A stretch of DNA of 64,000 nt from Enterobacter sp. RIT418 (GTDB lineage: Bacteria > Pseudomonadota > Gammaproteobacteria > Enterobacterales > Enterobacteriaceae): positions 1 to 64,000 of the forward strand of contig NZ_QBJD02000014.1 of the NCBI RefSeq assembly GCF_003057745.1, read 5' to 3'. The notes below the pieces were generated by a model. The model was not told where the DNA came from and made no database searches. It saw only the letters and a program-made list of their open reading frames with translations. The number at the start of each line of letters is the position of its first letter. The stretch's first letter is position 1. Positions 55,463-64,000 of the stretch are shown here, piece by piece. Both the position numbers and the translations under genes were made by a program.

Positions 55463-56407
55463 ATGAAAATGAACAAAACTCTCCTTGCCGTTTGCCTGTC
55501 TGCAGGCCTGCTGGCGAGCGTACCTGCCGTTACGCTGGCTGACGTGAATTTCGTCCCCCAGAACACGACCTCCGCACCGTCTATTCCTGCCGCGTCGCTC
55601 CAGCAGCTCACCTGGACGCCGGTCGATCAATCTAAAACGCAGACCACCCAGCTTTCAACGGGCGGCCAGCAGCTGAACGTGCCGGGCATCACCGGCCCGG
55701 TTGCCGCCTATAGCGTTCCGGCCAACATTGGCGAGCTGGCCATTACCCTGACCAGCGAAGTGAACAAACAAACCAGCGTGTTTGCGCCGAACGTGCTGAT
55801 TCTCGATCAGAACATGACGCCATCGGCGTTTTTCCCAAGCGAATACTTTACCTACCAGGAGCCGGGCGTGATGAGCGCTGACCGCCTGGAAGGGGTGATG
55901 CGCCTGACGCCTGCGCTGGGACAGCAAAAACTCTACGTGCTGGTCTTTACCACCGAGCAAGATCTGCAGAAAACCACCACATTGCTCGATCCGGCAAAAG
56001 CCTATGCGAAGGGTACCGGCAACGCCGTGCCGGATATTCCGGACCCGATTGCCCGCCACGTGACCGACGGAACGCTGAAGCTGAAGGTGAAAACCAACAG
56101 CGGCTCCAGCGTGCTGGTTGGCCCGCTGTTTGGCTCCTCCGGCAATGGTCCTGTGACCGTGGGCAACACTGCCGCACCGGTTTACGCCGCACCGGCTGCC
56201 CCTGTCGCCGCCGCGCCAGCCGCTGCGCCGGCGAAGAAAGCGGAGCCGGTACTGAACGACACCGAAGCATACTTCAACAACGCGATTAAGCAGGCCGTGA
56301 AGCGCGGCGATGTCGATAAGGCGCTGAAGCTGCTTGATGAGGCCGAACGTTTAGGTTCAACCACTGCCCGTTCCACCTTTATCAGCAGTGTAAAAGGCAA
56401 GGGGTGA
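55463..56407 (+). CDS. malM: Maltose operon periplasmic protein MalM
   Basis: A 314-residue periplasmic protein (306 in E. coli) with a signal peptide (ends VTLAD), a conserved body (QQLTWTPVDQSKTQTTQL, SAFFPSEYFTYQEPGVM) and a Pro/Ala-rich linker (about 235-260: APAAPVAAAPAAAPAKK, longer than in E. coli). A small C-terminal helical domain ends ARSTFISSVKGKG. Its function is unknown although it is MalT-controlled. ATG 55463 gives MKMNKTLL; a terminator follows. Confidence 0.96.
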   Translation: MKMNKTLLAVCLSAGLLASVPAVTLADVNFVPQNTTSAPSIPAASLQQLTWTPVDQSKTQTTQLSTGGQQLNVPGITGPVAAYSVPANIGELAITLTSEVNKQTSVFAPNVLILDQNMTPSAFFPSEYFTYQEPGVMSADRLEGVMRLTPALGQQKLYVLVFTTEQDLQKTTTLLDPAKAYAKGTGNAVPDIPDPIARHVTDGTLKLKVKTNSGSSVLVGPLFGSSGNGPVTVGNTAAPVYAAPAAPVAAAPAAAPAKKAEPVLNDTEAYFNNAIKQAVKRGDVDKALKLLDEAERLGSTTARSTFISSVKGKG

Positions 56408-56440
56408 TCGTCTCCCCGCAGTGCTGATTTGTTAGTTTTA

Positions 56441-56467
56441 GTGCGCCTGAGTGGGCGCACTTTTTTT
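56441..56467 (+). terminator. malK-lamB-malM terminator
   Basis: GTGCGCC-tgagt-GGGCGCAC followed by seven T's, 33 bases after the malM stop. Confidence 0.93.
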
Positions 56468-56586
56468 CATGCCGTCCGTGTCTGTTGCACCGTTGTTGCG
56501 ATAGTGATCGTTAAATAACGTTTGACCGCCCCCAAGCCGCGTTTCTGCGATACAATGCCATTACGTTATGTATCGGAGAGTCTGGC

Positions 56587-57084
56587 ATGTCACACCCCGC
56601 GCTAACGCAATTGCGTGCGCTGCGCTATTTAGACCACATACCCGCGCTTGAACCGGCGCAGCTTGACTGGCTGCTGCTGGAAGATTCCATGACAAAACGT
56701 TTTGAGCAACAGGGTAAAACGATCACGGTGACGATGATCCGCGAAGGATTTGTCGCTGCCGATGAGGTTGCCAGCGAGCTGCCGCTGCTGCCGTCTGAAG
56801 AACGCTACTGGCTGCGCGAGATCCTGCTCTGCGCCGACGGCGAGCCGTGGCTTGCCGGGCGGACGGTGGTGCCAGAATCCACCCTTTCCGGGCCCGAGCT
56901 CGCGCTGCAGCGGCTGGGAAAAACGCCGCTGGGGCGCTATCTTTTCACCTCGTCCGAGCTTACCCGAGATTTTATTGAGATTGGTCGCGATGCCGATCTG
57001 TGGGGGCGTCGTTCCCGCCTTCGCCTGAGCGGTAAGCCGCTTATTCTGACGGAACTGTTTTTACCGGCATCGCCGCTGTACTAA
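56587..57084 (+). CDS. ubiC: Chorismate pyruvate-lyase UbiC
   Basis: It splits chorismate into 4-hydroxybenzoate and pyruvate, the first committed step of ubiquinone synthesis. It has 165 residues, as in E. coli. The active-site Arg in WLREILL (about 77) and the catalytic Glu in [12 protein letters not shown] at the C-terminus are in place, with [11 protein letters not shown] before it. It is 12 bases upstream of ubiA, one operon. Confidence 0.97.
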   Translation: MSHPALTQLRALRYLDHIPALEPAQLDWLLLEDSMTKRFEQQGKTITVTMIREGFVAADEVASELPLLPSEERYWLREILLCADGEPWLAGRTVVPESTLSGPELALQRLGKTPLGRYLFTSSELTRDFIEIGRDADLWGRRSRLRLSGKPLILTELFLPASPLY

Positions 57085-57096
57085 GAGGAAGATAAA

Positions 57097-57966
57097 ATGG
57101 AGTGGAGTCTGACGCAGAACAAGCTGCTGGCCTTTCACCGCCTGATGCGCACGGATAAACCGATCGGCGCGCTGCTGCTGCTGTGGCCGACCCTGTGGGC
57201 GCTGTGGGTTGCCACGCCGGGCGTACCGCCGCTGTGGATCCTGGCGGTGTTCGTTGCGGGCGTCTGGCTGATGCGCGCGGCGGGCTGCGTGGTGAATGAC
57301 TATGCGGACCGCAAGTTTGACGGGCACGTGAAGCGCACGGCCCACCGACCGCTGCCGAGCGGCCAGGTTTCCGAGAAAGAGGCCCGCACGCTGTTTGTGG
57401 TGCTGGTGCTGCTCTCCTTCCTGCTGGTGTTAACGCTTAACACCATGACCATTCTGCTTTCGGTTGCCGCACTGGCGCTGGCCTGGGTGTATCCGTTTAT
57501 GAAGCGCTACACCCATTTGCCGCAGGTGGTGCTTGGCGCCGCGTTTGGCTGGTCGATCCCGATGGCGTTCGCCGCGGTGAGCGAATCCGTGCCGCTGAGC
57601 TGCTGGCTGATGTTCCTGGCCAACATTCTCTGGGCCGTAGCGTACGATACGCAATATGCGATGGTTGACCGCGACGACGACCTGAAGATTGGTATCAAAT
57701 CGACGGCGATTTTGTTCGGGCGTCAGGACAAGCTGATCATCGGTATTTTGCAGGTTGCGGTGCTGGCGCTGATGGTGGCCATCGGTCGCCTTAACGGCCT
57801 GAACTGGGAGTTTTACTGGTCCGTGCTGGTGGCGGGGCTGCTGTTTGCGTACCAGCAAAAGCTGATTGCGAAGCGGGATCGCGAAGCGTGCTTCAAGGCG
57901 TTTATGAACAATAACTACGTGGGCCTGGTGCTGTTTTTGGGGCTGGCGATGAGCTACTTCTCATAA
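57097..57966 (+). CDS. ubiA: 4-hydroxybenzoate octaprenyltransferase UbiA
   Basis: An inner-membrane prenyltransferase that attaches the octaprenyl tail to 4-hydroxybenzoate. It has 289 residues and nine TM helices. The two Asp-rich motifs that bind Mg-diphosphate are [20 protein letters not shown] (about 68-87) and [20 protein letters not shown] (about 186-205). SD AGAGGA precedes ATG 57097. It ends in a terminator and a palindromic repeat facing plsB. Confidence 0.98.
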   Translation: MEWSLTQNKLLAFHRLMRTDKPIGALLLLWPTLWALWVATPGVPPLWILAVFVAGVWLMRAAGCVVNDYADRKFDGHVKRTAHRPLPSGQVSEKEARTLFVVLVLLSFLLVLTLNTMTILLSVAALALAWVYPFMKRYTHLPQVVLGAAFGWSIPMAFAAVSESVPLSCWLMFLANILWAVAYDTQYAMVDRDDDLKIGIKSTAILFGRQDKLIIGILQVAVLALMVAIGRLNGLNWEFYWSVLVAGLLFAYQQKLIAKRDREACFKAFMNNNYVGLVLFLGLAMSYFS

Positions 57967-57970
57967 AAGT

Positions 57971-57998
57971 ACGGCAGCCGAATGGCTGCCGTTTTGTT
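57971..57998 (+). terminator. ubiCA terminator
   Basis: ACGGCAGCC-gaat-GGCTGCCGT followed by TTTGTTTT, five bases after the ubiA stop. Confidence 0.92.
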
Positions 57999-58000
57999 TT

Positions 58001-58036
58001 CTCCCTCTCCCCGTGGGAGAGGGCCGGGGTGAGGGC
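58001..58036. repeat. Dispersed intergenic palindrome, copy 4 (ubiA/plsB)
   Basis: CTCCCTCTCCC-cgt-GGGAGAGGG followed by CCGGGGTGAGGG, one unit of the family, lying between convergent ubiA and plsB right after the ubiCA terminator. Confidence 0.85.
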
Positions 58037-58054
58037 ATCAGTCCGCTGATAACA

Positions 58055-60475
58055 TCACTCGCCCTGCGTCGAGCTCTCAATCGTTAAACGCACGTCGGCG
58101 GTAATCAGCTCTGCCAGCATCTGATAAATCTTCATCGTCTCTTCCGGCTCGGCATCGCCCGTGTCGCTAATGAACCCTTCGTCACGCAGCGTCAGCACCA
58201 GCGAGCTGAACACCGCCTTGTCAAAGAACTCAGGCGCATTGATACCGTGCAGAACGGAGAGGCGCTGTGCCAGCGTGCGGCTCTCTTTTTCCAGCGTGCC
58301 GCGGTTAATGGACGGATTCGCGCTCAGCAGCCAGAAGGTGATGGCGTAGCGTTGCAGCGTTTCGCGCGCGCCAGCGGCCAGCAGCTGCAGAGTTCGGGAG
58401 CGTGACGGGTTGATGAGCAGCTCGTTCTCATTAACCGTAATCAGCCCCTGACGACGCATCTCTTCCGTCATCTTCGCCAGCTCGGCGGCCAGCTCGTCTT
58501 TGCTCCAGCGCAGGAACAGCTCCGCTTTCAGCATCGGATAGATGGCTTCAATGTGGCGTAACAGCTCCTGATGCGAAATGCGGCGGTGCTGGGTCAGAAT
58601 GGCGGCCATCAGGGACGGCAGCATCAGCATATGCGTGATGTTGTTGCGATAGTAGGTCATCAGCACCGCCTGCTCGCGCGGCAGAATGATGATGTCACCA
58701 ATCGTATCCTTCTCGACTTCAAACTTGTTCATCTGCAGCGCGTGGTCGATAAGCTCGCTGGCGGTAGCAGAAGGAACGGTCGAATCGACGGAGTACGGCA
58801 CGTTGCGCATGATGCTCAGGTAGCAATCGAGCTGCTCGGTCAGCTGCTCGCGGGTGAGCGAGCGCTGGCGCGAGGCCAGAAGCGCCGTGCAGCACAGGTT
58901 CATGGCGTTTGCCGCACCGGCGCTGTTGATACGCACCATCAGCTCTGACGCAATGCCGTTGACGGTCGGCGTCAGCCACGCTGGACGCACCGCTTCGATG
59001 GGATCGATGGATTCACGCCACTCGGGAACGTGGGTATTCAGGTACGTCATCAGCGGCATTGGCTCGCCGAAGTTCACGTAGCCCTCGCCCAGGTTGCGCA
59101 GCTTGCTGAGGCCGCGCAGCATCTGCGGCAGGCTCTCTTTCTCTTTGGTTGCCCCGCGCAGCTCTTTGGCGTAGGTGCCCACTTCCATCACGTGCTCATA
59201 GCCAATATAGATTGGCACCAGCGTGATGGGGCGCGTACCGCCGCGCAGCATCGCCTGAATAGTCATCGACAGCGTGCCGGTCTTTGGATCGAGCAAACGT
59301 CCGGTGCGGGAACGTCCGCCCTCGACGAAGTATTCTACGGAATAGCCGCGGCTGAAAAGCTCGCCGAGGTATTCACGGAAGACGGTCGAGTAGAGCTTAT
59401 TGCCCTTAAAGGTTCGACGAATAAAGAACGCGCCCAGGCGGCGGAAGATCGGGCCCGCTGGCCAGAAGTTCAGGTTAATACCGGCCGCAATATGCGGCGG
59501 CACCAGCCCCTGGTGGTAAAGCACGTAGGAGAGCAGCAGGTAGTCCATATGGCTACGGTGGCAAGGCACGTAGACAATTTCATGGCCGTCATGTGCCAGC
59601 TGGCGCACGCGCTCGGCGTTATGGACGTTAATCCCCTGATAGAGCCGGTTCCAGGTGAAGCCCAGAATGCGGTCAGACAGGCGAATCATCTCGTAGGAGA
59701 AGTTCGCGGCGATCTCTTCCATCAGCGCGATGGCGTTCTGCTGGGCCTTCTCGTGGGAAATTTTCTTGCTGCGCGCCTCGTCTTCGACGGCGCGGGCAAT
59801 CGCTTTAGAGGCCAGCAGCTTGTTGAACAGATCCTGGCGCGCAGGCAGGCGAGGGCCAACCGCGGCGAGACGCTGACGCGCAAAGTGCATACGCGCCACG
59901 CGCGCGAGCTTTTGTGCGATGATCTTGTCCGTTCCGTGCTCGTCCGCCATGCGGCGCAGCGAAACAGAAGGGGAGAAACGCACGAAGCTGTCGCGTCCCA
60001 GCCAGGAGACGGCGAAGAATTTTTGAATGCCGTTAAGCATGCGCAGCGGGGGATTCTCTTCGCCCTTTTCGCGGCCCGGTCGGCGGCCAAACATCACGGA
60101 GACCGGCACCATCTGCACGTCCAAATCGGGATTGCTGCGGTGCAGATCGAGGTAGTCGTGGAAAAGCTTGATCGACTCTTCTTTCGGCGTGTAATAGGTA
60201 AACACGCGCGGCCCGCCGTGAATGAACACATAGCGCGGCAGCAGCGTACCGTCGACTTCCAGCGGTTCAAGCGGGTCAGGCAGATCGTGCGCCAGGCACT
60301 GCGCGCGAAGCGTTAACAGGTCAGCCTTCGAGTTATAAGGCAAAACGTACATAATGGGGCGCGAGGTATCGAGCCCTAATTCCAGCGCGGGTTCTGCTGG
60401 GATAGACTTACTTTTTACCAGTACGCTTAATGGTAAATTAAGTAATTTGTAGTAAATTCGTGGCCAGCCGGACAT
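58055..60475 (-). CDS. plsB: Glycerol-3-phosphate acyltransferase PlsB
   Basis: A membrane-associated enzyme that acylates sn-glycerol-3-phosphate at position 1, the first step of phospholipid synthesis. It has 806 residues (E. coli 807). The acyltransferase signature [12 protein letters not shown] (HX4D near 306-311), [12 protein letters not shown], and [13 protein letters not shown] are clear. The start at 60475 ([12 protein letters not shown]) matches the accepted E. coli protein; a start 21 codons upstream ([10 protein letters not shown]) corresponds to an older annotation. It is divergent from dgkA. Confidence 0.97.
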   Translation of the reverse strand: MSGWPRIYYKLLNLPLSVLVKSKSIPAEPALELGLDTSRPIMYVLPYNSKADLLTLRAQCLAHDLPDPLEPLEVDGTLLPRYVFIHGGPRVFTYYTPKEESIKLFHDYLDLHRSNPDLDVQMVPVSVMFGRRPGREKGEENPPLRMLNGIQKFFAVSWLGRDSFVRFSPSVSLRRMADEHGTDKIIAQKLARVARMHFARQRLAAVGPRLPARQDLFNKLLASKAIARAVEDEARSKKISHEKAQQNAIALMEEIAANFSYEMIRLSDRILGFTWNRLYQGINVHNAERVRQLAHDGHEIVYVPCHRSHMDYLLLSYVLYHQGLVPPHIAAGINLNFWPAGPIFRRLGAFFIRRTFKGNKLYSTVFREYLGELFSRGYSVEYFVEGGRSRTGRLLDPKTGTLSMTIQAMLRGGTRPITLVPIYIGYEHVMEVGTYAKELRGATKEKESLPQMLRGLSKLRNLGEGYVNFGEPMPLMTYLNTHVPEWRESIDPIEAVRPAWLTPTVNGIASELMVRINSAGAANAMNLCCTALLASRQRSLTREQLTEQLDCYLSIMRNVPYSVDSTVPSATASELIDHALQMNKFEVEKDTIGDIIILPREQAVLMTYYRNNITHMLMLPSLMAAILTQHRRISHQELLRHIEAIYPMLKAELFLRWSKDELAAELAKMTEEMRRQGLITVNENELLINPSRSRTLQLLAAGARETLQRYAITFWLLSANPSINRGTLEKESRTLAQRLSVLHGINAPEFFDKAVFSSLVLTLRDEGFISDTGDAEPEETMKIYQMLAELITADVRLTIESSTQGE

Positions 60476-60628
60476 AAACGATGTAAAGCCTCTGGTTAAT
60501 AATGCAATTGCGGCGCAAGGATAACAGAAAGCGCGCAAAATTTCTGTTGTTACCCGTCATACTTCAGGTGGCAGCAAACGCGCTGCGGCTGTAGTTATTG
60601 ACGCTCTTTCCAATAAAAGGTTCTTTTA

Positions 60629-60997
60629 ATGGCCAATAATACCACTGGGTTAACCCGAATCATCAAAGCCGCCGGCTATTCATGGAAAGGTTTCCGTGCC
60701 GCATGGCTCAATGAAGCCGCTTTTCGCCAGGAAGGGGTCGCCGCTATCGTCGCGGTTATCATCGCCTGTTTCCTGGATGTTGATGCAATAACTCGCGTAC
60801 TTCTCATCGGTTCGGTGCTTTTGGTGATGATAGTGGAAATTCTCAATAGCGCTATTGAGGCGGTTGTTGACCGTATCGGTTCCGATTTCCACGAGCTTTC
60901 CGGACGCGCAAAAGACATGGGGTCTGCTGCTGTACTGCTGGCGATTATCGTCGCGGCGATAACCTGGGTCACCCTGCTTTGGTCGCATTTCCGATGA
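60629..60997 (+). CDS. dgkA: Diacylglycerol kinase DgkA
   Basis: A small trimeric inner-membrane kinase that recycles diacylglycerol from membrane-derived oligosaccharide synthesis to phosphatidate. It has 122 residues. The first amphipathic helix (TRIIKAAGYSWKGFRAAW) and three TM helices are visible. The signature EILNSAIEAVVDRIGSDFHELSGRAKDMGSA-type region (about 69-99) with catalytic Glu69 and Glu76 is intact. It lies between divergent plsB and lexA. Confidence 0.97.
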   Translation: MANNTTGLTRIIKAAGYSWKGFRAAWLNEAAFRQEGVAAIVAVIIACFLDVDAITRVLLIGSVLLVMIVEILNSAIEAVVDRIGSDFHELSGRAKDMGSAAVLLAIIVAAITWVTLLWSHFR

Positions 60998-61060
60998 GCC
61001 TCGAGAAATAATTAAGTCCCTGGTTTTTTGTGCAGTTTTTGGTTCCAAATTCGCCTTTGA

Positions 61061-61076
61061 CTGTATATACTCACAG
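61061..61076 (+). promoter_or_regulatory. LexA box 1 of lexA
   Basis: CTGTATATACTCACAG, an SOS box identical to one of the two E. coli lexA operators, 30 bases before the lexA ATG. Confidence 0.96.
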
Positions 61077-61081
61077 CATAA

Positions 61082-61097
61082 CTGTATATACACCCAG
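61082..61097 (+). promoter_or_regulatory. LexA box 2 of lexA
   Basis: CTGTATATACACCCAG, the second SOS box, five bases after the first and just before the ribosome site GGGGGCGG. Two tandem boxes give lexA its autoregulation. Confidence 0.96.
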
Positions 61098-61105
61098 GGG
61101 GCGGA

Positions 61106-61714
61106 ATGAAAGCGTTAACGACCAGGCAGCAAGAGGTGTTTGATCTCATTCGGGATCATATCGGCCAGACGGGTATGCCACCCACGCGTGCGGAAATCGC
61201 GCAGCGTCTGGGCTTCCGTTCTCCAAACGCTGCCGAGGAACACCTGAAAGCGCTGGCACGTAAAGGCGTGATTGAGATCGTCTCCGGCGCGTCTCGCGGT
61301 ATTCGTCTGCTTGTCGAAGAAGAGACGGGTATTCCGCTGGTTGGCCGCGTTGCAGCCGGTGAGCCGCTGCTGGCGCAGCAGCATATTGAAGGCCACTATC
61401 AGGTCGATCCTGGGATGTTCAAGCCAAGCGCTGACTTCCTGCTGCGCGTTAGCGGGATGTCCATGAAAGACATCGGGATTCTTGACGGTGACCTGCTGGC
61501 CGTCCACAAGACGCAGGACGTGCGCAACGGGCAGGTTGTTGTCGCGCGTATCGATGACGAAGTGACCGTTAAGCGCCTGAAAAAACAGGGCAACACCGTG
61601 CAGCTTCTGCCGGAAAACAACGAGTTCACGCCGATTGTGGTAGACCTGCGCGAACAGAGCTTCTCCATCGAGGGCCTGGCGGTTGGCGTTATCCGCAACG
61701 GCGAATGGCTGTAA
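61106..61714 (+). CDS. lexA: SOS repressor LexA
   Basis: A repressor of the DNA-damage regulon; RecA filaments stimulate its self-cleavage. It has 202 residues. The winged helix-turn-helix (about 1-70, with [30 protein letters not shown] sequence) is followed by the cleavage site Ala84-Gly85 in RVAAGEP. Catalytic Ser119 lies in SGMSMKD and Lys156 in TVKRLKK. It is followed by a terminator-like hairpin and then dinF, co-transcribed by read-through in E. coli. Confidence 0.98.
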   Translation: MKALTTRQQEVFDLIRDHIGQTGMPPTRAEIAQRLGFRSPNAAEEHLKALARKGVIEIVSGASRGIRLLVEEETGIPLVGRVAAGEPLLAQQHIEGHYQVDPGMFKPSADFLLRVSGMSMKDIGILDGDLLAVHKTQDVRNGQVVVARIDDEVTVKRLKKQGNTVQLLPENNEFTPIVVDLREQSFSIEGLAVGVIRNGEWL

Positions 61715-61724
61715 TCTCTTCCTG

Positions 61725-61753
61725 ACGGGCTGCGGTTTCTCCGCGGCCCGTTT
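61725..61753 (+). terminator. Hairpin between lexA and dinF
   Basis: ACGGGCTGCGG-tttct-CCGCGGCCCGT, about 11 bp with one mismatch, followed by only TTTCG. The short T-tract suits partial termination, allowing dinF read-through. Confidence 0.6.
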
Positions 61754-61779
61754 CGTATTATCGTCCCCGGTATTTTCCC

Positions 61780-63105
61780 ATGTCTCTGCTGACGGCTTCC
61801 GATAAAGCATTGTGGCGTCTTGCGCTGCCGATGATCTTCTCCAATATCACCGTTCCTCTCCTGGGGCTTGTTGATACGGCGGTGATTGGCCACCTTGACT
61901 CGCCCGTGTATCTGGGCGGCGTCGCGATTGGCGCAACGGCGACCAGCTTCCTCTTTATGCTGCTGCTCTTTCTGCGCATGAGCACCACCGGGCTGACGGC
62001 GCAGGCGTATGGCGCGAAAGATCCGCTGCGCCTGGCGCGCGCGCTGGTGCAGCCGTTAATCCTGGCGGTGGGCGCAGGAATACTGATTGTCCTGCTGCGC
62101 TCTCCGCTTATTGATTTAGCGCTGCATATCGTCGGCGGCAGCGAGGCGGTGCTTGAGCAGGCGAGGCGTTTTCTGGCGATCCGCTGGCTTAGCGCGCCCG
62201 CGTCGCTGGCAAACCTCGTTTTGCTCGGGTGGCTGCTGGGCGTTCAGTATGCCCGCGCCCCGGTGATCCTGCTGGTGGTGGGCAACCTGCTTAATATCGT
62301 CCTCGATCTGTGGCTGGTCATCGGCCTGCACATGAACGTGCAGGGAGCGGCTCTTGCGACGGTAGTGGCGGAGTACGGCACGCTTCTCATCGGATTAGGG
62401 ATGGTCTGGCGCGTGCTGGCGATGCGCGGGATCCCGGTTGCGCTGCTGAAAAAGGCCTGGCGCGGCAATATTCGCAAGCTGCTGGCGCTCAACCGCGACA
62501 TCATGCTGCGTTCGCTTCTGCTACAGCTGTGCTTTGGCGCGCTGACCGTCTACGGCGCGCGGCTTGGGCCTGAGATTGTCGCGGTTAATGCGGTTCTGAT
62601 GACGCTGCTGACCTTTACGGCCTATGCGCTGGACGGCTTTGCCTATGCCGTTGAGGCGCACTCCGGTCAGGCCTATGGCGCAGGGAAAAGCGGCCAGCTG
62701 CGCGACGTCTGGCGTGCCGCCTGTCGTCAGGCAGGGCTGGTAGCCCTCGCATTCGCAGTGGTTTACGCCGGTTTTGGCCAGTCAATCGTTGCCTTGCTTA
62801 CCTCACTGCCCGCGCTGCGTGAACTGGCCGGTCATTACATCGTCTGGCAGGTGGTGTTGCCGGTGGTCGGCGTCTGGTGTTATCTGCTGGATGGCATGTT
62901 TATCGGGGCAACGCGCGGGGCTGAAATGCGTAACAGCATGGCGGTAGCGGCGGTCGGGTTTGGCCTTACGTTGCTCACCGTTCCGTACCTGGGCAACCAT
63001 GGCCTATGGCTCGCGCTGGCCGTTTTTCTCTCCCTGCGCGGGCTGTCGCTGGCCTTTATCTGGCATCGCCACTGGCGCAACAACACCTGGTTTGTGTCTT
63101 CGTAA
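61780..63105 (+). CDS. dinF: MATE-family efflux protein DinF
   Basis: An SOS-induced multidrug/oxidative-stress protein of the MATE family. It has 441 residues, 12 TM helices in two six-helix halves (LALPMIFSNITVPLLGLVDT at the start, and the second half from about 235 with NRDIMLRSLLLQLCFG). In E. coli it shares the lexA operon and protects against oxidative and bile-salt stress; the substrate is unsettled. ATG 61780 lies 65 bases after lexA. Confidence 0.97.
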   Translation: MSLLTASDKALWRLALPMIFSNITVPLLGLVDTAVIGHLDSPVYLGGVAIGATATSFLFMLLLFLRMSTTGLTAQAYGAKDPLRLARALVQPLILAVGAGILIVLLRSPLIDLALHIVGGSEAVLEQARRFLAIRWLSAPASLANLVLLGWLLGVQYARAPVILLVVGNLLNIVLDLWLVIGLHMNVQGAALATVVAEYGTLLIGLGMVWRVLAMRGIPVALLKKAWRGNIRKLLALNRDIMLRSLLLQLCFGALTVYGARLGPEIVAVNAVLMTLLTFTAYALDGFAYAVEAHSGQAYGAGKSGQLRDVWRAACRQAGLVALAFAVVYAGFGQSIVALLTSLPALRELAGHYIVWQVVLPVVGVWCYLLDGMFIGATRGAEMRNSMAVAAVGFGLTLLTVPYLGNHGLWLALAVFLSLRGLSLAFIWHRHWRNNTWFVSS

Positions 63106-63233
63106 TCGTTGCGATGGTTAAAGATTCTGAATATGAAAACGGCCGCCGAATCCTTAACTACAATTATTATCACGTCCAGCAGAAAAGCACGTTACGGACG
63201 CTACTCAATGACGCTTAACACGAGGACACGATT

Positions 63234-63443
63234 ATGAATAAAGACGAAATCGGCGGCAACTGGAAGCAGTTTAAAGGTAAAGCGAAAGAACAGTGGGGTA
63301 AGCTGACGGACGATGATATGACCGTCATCGAAGGTAAGCGCGATCAGCTTGTCGGGAAAATTCAGGAACGTTACGGCTACGAGAAAGACAAAGCTGAAAC
63401 CGAAGTGAAAGACTGGGAAACCCGCAACGACTATCGTTGGTAA
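63234..63443 (+). CDS. yjbJ: CsbD-family stress protein YjbJ
   Basis: A 69-residue hydrophilic helical protein of the CsbD family (MNKDEIGGNWKQFKGKAKEQ, WGKLTDDDMTVIEGKRDQLVG, ending WETRNDYRW). It is abundant and RpoS/osmotically induced in E. coli; its molecular role is unknown. SD GAGGA lies before ATG 63234. It is monocistronic with its own terminator. Confidence 0.96.
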   Translation: MNKDEIGGNWKQFKGKAKEQWGKLTDDDMTVIEGKRDQLVGKIQERYGYEKDKAETEVKDWETRNDYRW

Positions 63444-63481
63444 CCCGGTAAACCCGCAGGTACAAGGATGTACTGTCAGAG

Positions 63482-63503
63482 GGCGGCGCTAAGCCGCCTT
63501 TTC
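63482..63503 (+). terminator. yjbJ terminator
   Basis: GGCGGC-gctaa-GCCGCC followed by TTTTCT, about 40 bases after the yjbJ stop, between convergent yjbJ and zur. Confidence 0.85.
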
Positions 63504-63510
63504 TGTATGC

Positions 63511-64000
63511 CTAGCGCGGTTTCTTCTTTACCAGAATGGAGTGATCGTGCTGGCAAGCATCCTGATGCTTACAGGATTCAACCTCCACGCAGGCTGAACA
63601 CAGGCCGTGCGCTTCAATCACATTATGCCGCAGGGCAAAGCCCATTCTGGCCGCCAGAGTTTGCATAATGTCCTCCACGCCTTCCGCGCCTTCTTCCTTT
63701 ACGGCGCCGCAGCGGTCGCAGATAAACATCGCTGACGTATGGGTTGGCTGGTCGAACAGGTGGCACAGCACGTAGCTGTTCGTGGATTCGACCTTATGCA
63801 CAAATCCTTGTTCCAGCAGAAAATCCAGCGCCCGATAAACGGTCGGCGGTTTCGCCTGCGGCTCGCTTTCGCGCAGCAGGTCGAGCAAATCGTACGCGCT
63901 GATGGCGCCCTGTTGCAGACTCATCAGGCGCAATACCTCAAGGCGCTGCGGGGTCAGGCGCACATTGCGTTGCGCGCACAGCTTTTCAGCTTGCGCTAAC
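63511..64000 (-). CDS. zur: Zinc uptake regulator Zur (5' end outside window)
   Basis: A Fur-family repressor of znuABC and other zinc genes. The reading frame runs off the right edge: residues LAQAEKLCAQRN precede VRLTPQRLEVL, so roughly the first 9 residues are missing and no start is visible. The DNA-binding winged helix contains PPTVYRALDFLLEQG. The zinc sites include CHLFDQPTHTSAMFICDRCG and the Cys pair in HGLCSACVEVE. Compared with E. coli, one Cys downstream of CDRCG (KEEC) is Gly here; it is not one of the usual structural zinc ligands. It converges on yjbJ. Confidence 0.96.
   Translation of the reverse strand, partial: LAQAEKLCAQRNVRLTPQRLEVLRLMSLQQGAISAYDLLDLLRESEPQAKPPTVYRALDFLLEQGFVHKVESTNSYVLCHLFDQPTHTSAMFICDRCGAVKEEGAEGVEDIMQTLAARMGFALRHNVIEAHGLCSACVEVESCKHQDACQHDHSILVKKKPR

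Overview
The window is a stretch of an enterobacterial chromosome. The proteins read as near-identical orthologues of E. coli genes, but the GC-rich codon use and some gene-content differences point to the Enterobacter / Lelliottia / Leclercia group (inference; a species call needs a database search). It opens with the last 12 bases of a 5S rRNA and the rrn terminator, and closes inside zur. Coding density is high and most genes can be named with confidence from sequence recall; nothing here was searched against a database.

Layout. (1) 1-2160: rrn end, murB, birA. (2) 2170-18480: a complete E. coli-type cellulose locus, bcsGFE on the minus strand and bcsRQABZC on the plus strand, followed by the GGDEF/EAL gene pdeK. 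(3) 18640-25860: dctA, yhjJ, kdgK (minus), pdeH with a textbook sigma-28 promoter, and the AsmA-family gene yhjG. (4) 25870-29250: yhhM (minus), yhhN, zntA with a MerR-type 20-bp-spacer promoter. (5) 29250-31080: a small, more AT-rich accessory islet holding a short upstream ORF, an unrecognised 235-residue protein with a central Gly/Ala-rich hydrophobic region, a 60-residue two-TM protein overlapping it by one base, and an orphan Hcp of type VI secretion. (6) 31090-42000: iclR (minus), metH, yjbB, a CcdA/CcdB-like toxin-antitoxin pair, rluF, yjbD, panS, lysC. (7) 42260-48660: pgi, the exopolysaccharide operon yjbEFGH, psiE. (8) 48750-56410: the maltose regulon malGFE (minus) and malK-lamB-malM (plus) around a MalT/CRP control region. 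(9) 56590-64000: ubiCA, plsB (minus), dgkA, lexA-dinF with two SOS boxes, yjbJ, and the 5'-truncated zur (minus).

Compared with E. coli K-12 the order is a patchwork: the 90-min (murB-birA), 79-min (bcs-yhjG), 78-min (yhhM-zntA) and 91-min (iclR-zur) blocks are joined directly, and the type VI islet lies exactly at the zntA/iclR join. Several genes converge on c-di-GMP and the cell surface: BcsA/BcsE sense c-di-GMP, PdeK and PdeH are EAL-domain proteins, PdeH is tied to flagellar expression, and yjbEFGH makes a second polysaccharide.

Most interesting points: the hcp islet as a candidate effector/immunity pair; lysC without a recognisable lysine riboswitch in its leader; the ccdAB-like pair where E. 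coli has pepE, with an altered toxin C-terminus; a dispersed CCCTCTCCC/GGGAGAGGG palindrome family, one copy of which occupies the malE-malF junction; and a two-hairpin, terminator-ended leader between dctA and yhjJ.
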